Shown: positions 1 through 4,500 of the stretch, one piece after another
Numbering within the stretch: position 1 is the stretch's first letter
How the letters are laid out: each line of letters begins with the position of its first letter
Assembly: GCA_902768065.1 (NCBI GenBank)
Contig: CACXJP010000079.1
Span: forward strand, 1 to 7,236
Reading direction: 5' to 3'
Origin: an uncultured Erysipelotrichaceae bacterium
Lineage (GTDB): Bacteria > Bacillota_I > Bacilli_A > RF39 > UBA660
Length of the DNA: 7,236 nt
Notes under the pieces: generated by a model
Database searches by the model: none
Told to the model about the DNA's origin: nothing
Seen by the model: the letters and a program-made list of their open reading frames with translations, nothing else
Position numbers and translations under genes: made by a program

Positions 1-244
1 AAGCCTTACAATTTCATTTTTGAGCTTCTTTGAATATCCTTTTCCGTTAGGTTTGCCTCTAGATTTATTTGGAATGGAATTTATTCCATTTTTAAGATAG
101 CCTTTTTTTTCGATATAATTGCCTTTCTGATAAACCAGTTAATCTTATTGCATCATTCATAGAAATTTCTTTTGAAATAAGTTTTATCATAATGTCATTA
201 GTTCTTTGTTCTTTCATAGTTAATGTAATCCTTTCATTATTCAT
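1..244 (-). pseudogene. ISNCY/IS1202-like transposase, N-terminal part, frameshifted and cut by window edge
   Basis: The minus strand starts with ATG at 244-242, preceded by an AAAGGAG ribosome binding site (plus 253-259). It reads MNNERITLTMKEQRTND, then a helix-turn-helix (DAIRLTGLSERQLYRKK, about residues 31-47). As sequenced, the frame then ends within a few codons (RLS-stop). If the A8 tract (plus 103-110) is shortened by one base, the frame continues as GYLKNGINSIPNKSRGKPNG and on to KLKNEIVRL at the window edge, with no stop. The pattern of an LTMKEQ start, a HTH, then a basic N-x-x-x-R-G-K-P linker is typical of the DNA-binding head of ISNCY-type transposases, which cut and join IS ends. 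The catalytic DDE part lies outside the window. Family assignment is from memory of the motif; the frameshift is seen directly. Confidence 0.72.
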
Positions 245-271
245 ATTGATTACTCCTTTCTCAAGGAGCAT

Positions 272-298
272 ATTATACTACATACTGACATTTTCAAA
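272..298 (-). promoter_or_regulatory. Candidate promoter of the transposase gene
   Basis: On the minus strand a TATAAT box (plus 272-277) lies 27 bases before the transposase ATG. An exact TTGACA is absent. A TTTTTG, 17 bases upstream, or TTGAAA, 14 bases upstream, could act as -35. The -35 region falls inside the first 26-bp direct repeat, so transposase bound to the repeat could repress its own promoter. That last point is inference. Confidence 0.35.
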
Positions 299-337
299 AA
301 ATGATACAACATGACATTATCATAAAATGATTACAAT
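286..337. repeat. Two tandem 26-bp direct repeats at probable IS end
   Basis: Two copies of a TGACATTwTCAwAAAATGA unit begin at 286 and 312, exactly 26 bases apart. They differ at two of the first 19 positions, and the second has one extra T before ACAA. Each unit is itself partly palindromic (CATT...AATG). They lie just upstream of the transposase gene and end 15 bases before the -35 box of the valS operon. Iterated sites of this sort at IS ends are plausible transposase-binding sites. The other IS end is not in the window, so the exact boundary cannot be set. Confidence 0.5.
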
Positions 338-352
338 TTTGATGATTAATAG

Positions 353-381
353 TTGAAAGAATTAATAAAATGAGTTATAAT
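353..381 (+). promoter_or_regulatory. Promoter of the T-box / HAD / valS operon
   Basis: TTGAAA (353-358) and a perfect TATAAT (376-381) are separated by 17 bases, which is a near-consensus housekeeping sigma-A promoter. Transcription should begin near 388, exactly where the T-box leader fold starts. Confidence 0.85.
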
Positions 382-387
382 GTGTAT

Positions 388-612
388 CAGATGCGAGGAA
401 TCTGAGGAGTAAATATATTACTTTTCAAAGAGAGTTTATGTTTGGTGAAAATAAACAAAAGGAATATATTGAAGGTAGCAGAGGAGCATGATTTCTGAAT
501 TTAGTAGGTAATCCCGGATAATTCCGTTAAAGATATCAAGCTACTTATATAGTAGAAATAAAGGTGGTACCACGAATAGATTCGTCCTTGTTGGATGAAT
601 CTATTTTTTTAT
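388..612 (+). ncRNA. T-box riboswitch, valine-specific (specifier GUA)
   Basis: This untranslated leader senses uncharged tRNA-Val and lets transcription continue into the operon when valine charging is low. Stem I: ATGC 391-394 pairs with GCAT 486-489; a K-turn-like GAGGA/AGGA follows; then CTG 402-404 pairs with CAG 479-481; AATATATT 412-419 pairs with AATATATT 463-470. The arm carries AGAGAG (429-434) and GGTG (444-447), the usual tRNA-elbow contacts. The specifier loop GAAG-GTA-G puts GTA (valine) at 475-477, matching valS downstream. A small hairpin CGGA/TCCG (515-526) and stem III CTACT/AGTAG (541-555) follow. The T-box core AAGGTGGTACCACG lies at 561-574; its TGGT can pair with the ACCA end of a tRNA having A73, as tRNA-Val does. 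Antiterminator: AAGG 561-564 with CCTT 586-589, and CGAA 573-576 with TTCG 581-584. Confidence 0.96.
575..610 (+). terminator. T-box intrinsic terminator (competes with antiterminator)
   Basis: A 13-bp stem (575-587 with 593-605, one G-U pair) closes a TTGTT loop and is followed by seven T (604-610). Its left arm shares bases 575-587 with the antiterminator, so the two folds exclude each other. This is the off state when tRNA-Val is charged. Confidence 0.93.
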
Positions 613-628
613 AGAAAGGAGGAATAAT

Positions 629-1183
629 ATGAAAAGGCTTATGGTTGATTTGGATAATTGTATTACAGATGGGTTATATATTGAAAGAATAAATGATTTT
701 CTAAATACAGATTATAAATTAGAAGAACAAACAGAGTTTAAACTTCAGAATTTAACTGGAAGTAGAATAAGTGAATTCTTTGAATATATGGAAGATAAGT
801 CATTCTATGATGATGCTCCACTAATTGATGGAGTATATGAAGCATTAGAGATATTAAATAAAAAGTATGAACTATATATAACAACAGCTTATATATATAC
901 AGAAACTCCAGATATTAGTTCAAATAATCTAAAATATAAATATGAATATTTAAAGAAAAAGCTTCCATTTATTTCTCCAAAACAGTATATATTTATTGAA
1001 AATAAAAGCTTAATAAAATCAGATATTGCTATAGATGATAAAATTGATAATTTAGAAAATTCCGATAAGAAAATTTTAATGAATGCTTGGCATAATAAGA
1101 GAATAAAAGAAGAAGAGTTAAATGAGAGAGGGATTGTACGAGTCTACACATGGAAAGAAATATTAGAAATGTTAGATTATTAG
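629..1183 (+). CDS. HAD-superfamily phosphatase, 5'(3')-deoxyribonucleotidase (NT5C) type
   Basis: This 184-residue cytosolic protein begins at an ATG six bases after AAAGGAGG (615-622). HAD motifs are visible: motif I DLDNCITDG (nucleophile Asp7, acid/base Asp9), motif II YITTAY (Thr85/Thr86), a lysine region (K126/K130), and motif IV SDIAIDDKIDN (Asp132, Asp136, Asp137). The short cap between motifs I and II, the total length, and the late IDD motif followed by a WxxI C-terminus resemble the NT5C group (Pfam 5'-nucleotidase, deoxy, cytosolic type C), Mg-dependent enzymes that dephosphorylate nucleoside monophosphates. The substrate here is not determined and the family contains many untested members. 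It is the first gene after the valine T-box, and valS follows after 18 bases with no promoter or terminator, so both should be co-transcribed and induced by valine shortage. No frame defects are seen. Confidence 0.85.
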   Translation: MKRLMVDLDNCITDGLYIERINDFLNTDYKLEEQTEFKLQNLTGSRISEFFEYMEDKSFYDDAPLIDGVYEALEILNKKYELYITTAYIYTETPDISSNNLKYKYEYLKKKLPFISPKQYIFIENKSLIKSDIAIDDKIDNLENSDKKILMNAWHNKRIKEEELNERGIVRVYTWKEILEMLDY

Positions 1184-1201
1184 AAAGAAAAGAGGTATAT
1201 T

Positions 1202-3725
1202 ATGTTAGATAAAAAATATAATCATATAGATGTTGAAAAAAATAAGTATAATGAATGGAAAGAAAAAGGTTATTTTAAAGCAGATAGCAAATCTGATAAA
1301 ACTCCATATTGTATAGTTATCCCACCTCCAAATGTTACTGGCAAATTACATATAGGTCATGCTTATGATACAGCTTTACAAGATGTAATTATAAGATATA
1401 AAAGAATGCAAGGATTTGATACATTATGGCTACCAGGAATGGATCATGCTGCCATAGCAACAGAAGCAAAAGTAGTTAAAAAACTAAAAGATGAAGGTAT
1501 AGATAAATATGAATATGGAAGAGAAAAATTCCTAAAAGAATGTTGGGATTGGACTCACAAATATGGAGAAAGTATTAGAAGTCAATGGGGAGCACTTGGA
1601 TTATCAGTAGATTATACAAGAGAAAGATTTACCCTAGATGAAGGGCTATCAGAAGCAGTAAAAAAAGTATTTGTAGATTATTACAATAAAGGTCTAATTT
1701 ATAGAGGAGAAAGAATAATTAACTGGGATCCAGCAGCACAGACAGCTCTATCAAATGAGGAGGTTATTTATAAAGAAGAAAAGAGTGCTTTCTATCATTT
1801 GAAATACAAATTAGAAGACTCTGAAGAATGTAGCTACAACTCGTCCAGAAACACTATTTGGAGATACAGCAGTTGCAGTAAATGAAAAAGATAAAAGATA
1901 TAAAAGCTTTGTTGGAAAGAACGTTATTCTACCACTTATGAATAAACCAATTCCAGTAATTACAGATGATCATGCTGATATGGAAAAAGGAACAGGTTGT
2001 GTTAAAATAACTCCTGCTCATGATCCTAACGACTTTGAAGTAGGCAATCGTCATAATCTTGAAAGAATAGTTATTATGAATGATGATGCTACAATGAACG
2101 AGAATGTTCCTAAAAAATATCAAGGAATGACAAGAGAAGAATGTCGTGAAGAATGTATAAAAGACTTAAAAGAACAAGGACTATTATTAGAAATTGAACC
2201 ATTGGTACATGAAGTTGGACACAGTGAAAGAACAGATGTAATGGTAGAACCAATGATAAAAGAACAATGGTTTGTTAAAATGAAACCACTCGCAGAGAAA
2301 GTATTAAAATTCCAAGATGATAAAGAGAAAAAAGTTAATTTTGTACCAAAAAGATTTGAAAAAATATTAAGACATTGGATGGACATTTCATATGATTGGT
2401 GTATTTCAAGACAATTATGGTGGGGACACAGAATACCTGCCTGGTATAAAGATGGCGAAATATATGTTGGAATGGAAGCACCTAAAGAAAAAGGTTGGGT
2501 ACAAGACGAAGATGTATTAGATACATGGTTCTCATCAGCACTATGGCCATTTTCTACACTGGGTTGGCCTAATAAGACAGAAGACTTTAAAAGATATTTC
2601 CCTACAGATTGCTTAGTAACAGGATATGATATTATATTCTTCTGGGTTTCAAGAATGACATTTCAATCAGAATATATCAATAATGAAAGACCATTCAAAG
2701 ATTGTGTAATTCATGGTCTTATAAGAGATAAATTAGGAAGAAAAATGTCTAAATCTTTAGGAAATGGAGTAGATCCATTTGACATGGTAGAAAAATATGG
2801 AGCAGACTCACTAAGATACTATTTATCAACAGATGGTTCTATGGGAATGGATTTAAGATTTGATGAAGTAAAACTGACTTCAACATGGAACTTTATTAAT
2901 AAGATTTGGAATGCATCTAGATTTGTATTAATGAACATAGAAGATTTAAAAGAAATAAAACTTAATAAATTAAAGAATGAAGATAAGTGGATTTTAACTA
3001 AATATGAAAAAATGCTTAAATCAGTAACAAAGCATATGGATAAATATGAATTCAATCTAGCAGGATCAGAAATATATGATTTTACATGGAATTATTTCTG
3101 TGACTACTATATTGAAATGGCAAAATATTCAATAGAGAAGAATGAGACACAATCAACATTATGTTATGTACTTACTGGTATCTTAAAATTATTACATCCA
3201 TTTATGCCATTTGTAACAGAAGAAATATATCAGATGTTACCAGTAAAAGATTCTGAATCAATAATGATTTCTGAATATCCAAAATACACTAAGAAATATG
3301 TATTTGAATTAGAAGAGAGTGTAATGGATGATGCAGTTGAATTTATTAAAAATTTCAGAAACATTAAAGCAGAAAACAAAATAACAAAAGAATTAAAAGT
3401 AATGTTTGATACATCTGATGATAATGAACTTATAGTAAAAATGCTTAAGATAAAAGACAATGTTGTAAAAAAACCATTAGGTATTAAAGCATATAAAGTA
3501 TTCTCAGAAAGAGTAAAAGCAAGAATTTTCTTCGAAAAAGTTGAAACTGAAGCAGAAAAAATTTCTAGAGAAGCACAAATAAAAGTATTAGAAACATCAA
3601 TTGCAAGACGTGAAAAACTTCTATCAAATGAAAACTATGTTAATAAAGCACCTGCAAACATAGTAGAAAATGATAGAAAGAAACTTGAAGAAGAAAAGAA
3701 AAAATTAGAAGAACTATTAAAATAA
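1202..3725 (+). CDS. valS: Valine--tRNA ligase, interrupted by one frameshift near 1829
   Basis: The enzyme charges tRNA-Val with valine using ATP and hydrolyses mischarged Thr-tRNA-Val. The start ATG has AGAGG (1191-1195) six bases upstream. Part 1 (1202-1828, 209 residues) holds [14 protein letters not shown] (HIGH at residues 50-53) and [10 protein letters not shown]. Part 2, in the +1 frame from 1830 to 3725, holds editing-domain motifs [12 protein letters not shown] and [17 protein letters not shown], then [47 protein letters not shown] (KMSKS 2742-2756), the anticodon-binding helical domain, and the C-terminal coiled-coil tRNA arm (about 3550-3722). The rebuilt protein is about 842 residues, near the Bacillus type (about 880), and lacks zinc cysteines as that type does. 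At the break, SEE (frame 1) is followed by T1829 and then VATT; compared with Bacillus, two or three residues are missing, so a 5- or 8-base deletion fits best. As written, frame 1 stops at 1885 and would give an inactive 227-residue peptide. valS is essential, so a sequence error or a second copy elsewhere is likely. Confidence 0.95.
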
Positions 3726-3734
3726 AAATAGTTC

Positions 3735-3762
3735 AAGGCAGATAGTATTATCTGCTTTTTTT
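3735..3762 (+). terminator. Rho-independent terminator after valS
   Basis: GCAGATA (3738-3744) and TATCTGC (3749-3755) form a 7-bp stem with a four-base loop, followed by seven T (3756-3762). It starts nine bases after the valS stop codon and closes the T-box operon. Confidence 0.9.
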
Positions 3763-3788
3763 GTGCTCAAAAAAGAAAGGATGATATA

Positions 3789-4285
3789 ATGCCCATTTTA
3801 AGAAAAGAAAAAAAATAAATTTACTACTGTAAACAATTTTTTTATAGATGATACTCGCTTAAGATTGGAAGGTAAAGTTTTTTTTATTATTTATGTTAAG
3901 TAAGCCAGATGATTGGAAATTCAATTTCACAAATTTTAAAAAATCACTTGGAATAGGTGATAAAGCAATAAGAAGTATAATAAAAACTTTAGAAGACTTT
4001 AGATACCTAAAAAGAGAGCGTATACAAGATAAAATTGGACATTATGGGTGGAATTACTTTGTTTATGAAGAACCATACGATATGGAGCTAAAAAGGCATG
4101 ATTTACCATATTACCCTGAAGGACAGATGGTGAGAGGATGTGTCCCTGAGGGCAATATTTATATAAATACTGAATTAAGTAATAATAAATATGATAAAAC
4201 AGAAAACATTACAACTACACCAACAAATAACTACGAACAAATAAATTATAGTGTTTTTACAAATGAGTTATTATTAAATATATAA
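3789..4285 (+). pseudogene. Phage/plasmid-type replication protein (DnaD/RepA-like N-terminal HTH), two frameshifts
   Basis: ATG at 3789 follows AGAAAGGA (3774-3781) by seven bases. As sequenced the frame ends at once (MPILRKEKK-stop). Removing one A from the A8 tract 3808-3815 and one T from the T8 tract 3878-3885 yields a single 164-residue protein: MPILRKEKNKFTTVNNFFID, then DDTRLRLEGKVFLLFMLSKP, then DDWKFNF and a winged-helix stretch with KAIRSIIKTLEDFRYLKRER and YFVYEEPY. Such 'TxxxN..xxDxRLSxKxKGLLxxxLSxPDDW' starts are characteristic of helix-turn-helix replication or DnaD-like proteins in phages, plasmids and integrative elements, which bind origins or load helicase. The tail after about residue 120 (Asn/Thr-rich, ending FTNELLLNI) is low complexity, and the usual C-terminal domain is absent, so the gene is also short. 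It lies just after the valS terminator and looks like a mobile-element remnant. Confidence 0.75.
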
Positions 4286-4363
4286 AAACTTGCATTTTAG
4301 ATAATGAAATGTGTGGACACTTAATATTTCCATTTATATCATCGACAAAAAGACACAAAAACC

Positions 4364-4392
4364 TTGAATATTATGTCAAATGATGATATCAT
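4364..4392 (+). promoter_or_regulatory. Candidate promoter of the surface-protein gene
   Basis: TTGAAT (4364-4369) and TATCAT (4387-4392) are 17 bases apart. The -10 overlaps a perfect palindrome ATGATATCAT (4383-4392) that could be an operator. The predicted leader of about 100 bases contains a small hairpin GCAC/GTGC (4449-4463), and TTGCA 4411-4415 can instead pair with TGCAA 4461-4465. I recognise no known riboswitch. Otherwise the gap 4286-4500 shows no gene and no terminator for the remnant upstream. Confidence 0.35.
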
Positions 4393-4500
4393 TTTTATAG
4401 TAGGATAAGGTTGCAAGTGAGTAATCATTATTTTTCTTGAAAAAGCAAGCACATAAAAAGTGCAAAAAAGATAGTGAAAATATGTTGACAGGTGATAAAA

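Noticed and set aside
1823..1885. Programmed ribosomal frameshifting in valS
   Set aside because: No slippery heptamer or downstream stem is seen, and two to three residues are missing, which points to a deletion rather than recoding.
1938..3725. A separate 595-residue protein starting at ATG 1938
   Set aside because: ValRS editing-domain sequence continues upstream in the same frame to 1830, and there is no ribosome binding site at 1938. It is the second part of frameshifted valS.
3893..4285. A separate 130-residue gene starting at ATG 3893
   Set aside because: The ATG is an internal Met of the conserved LLFMLSKPDDW stretch, and only T/A-rich sequence without a Shine-Dalgarno site precedes it.
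4393..4500. A riboswitch in the leader of the surface-protein gene
   Set aside because: Only short hairpins of 4-5 bp can be drawn, and no conserved core of a known class (c-di-GMP, preQ1, c-di-AMP) is recognised.
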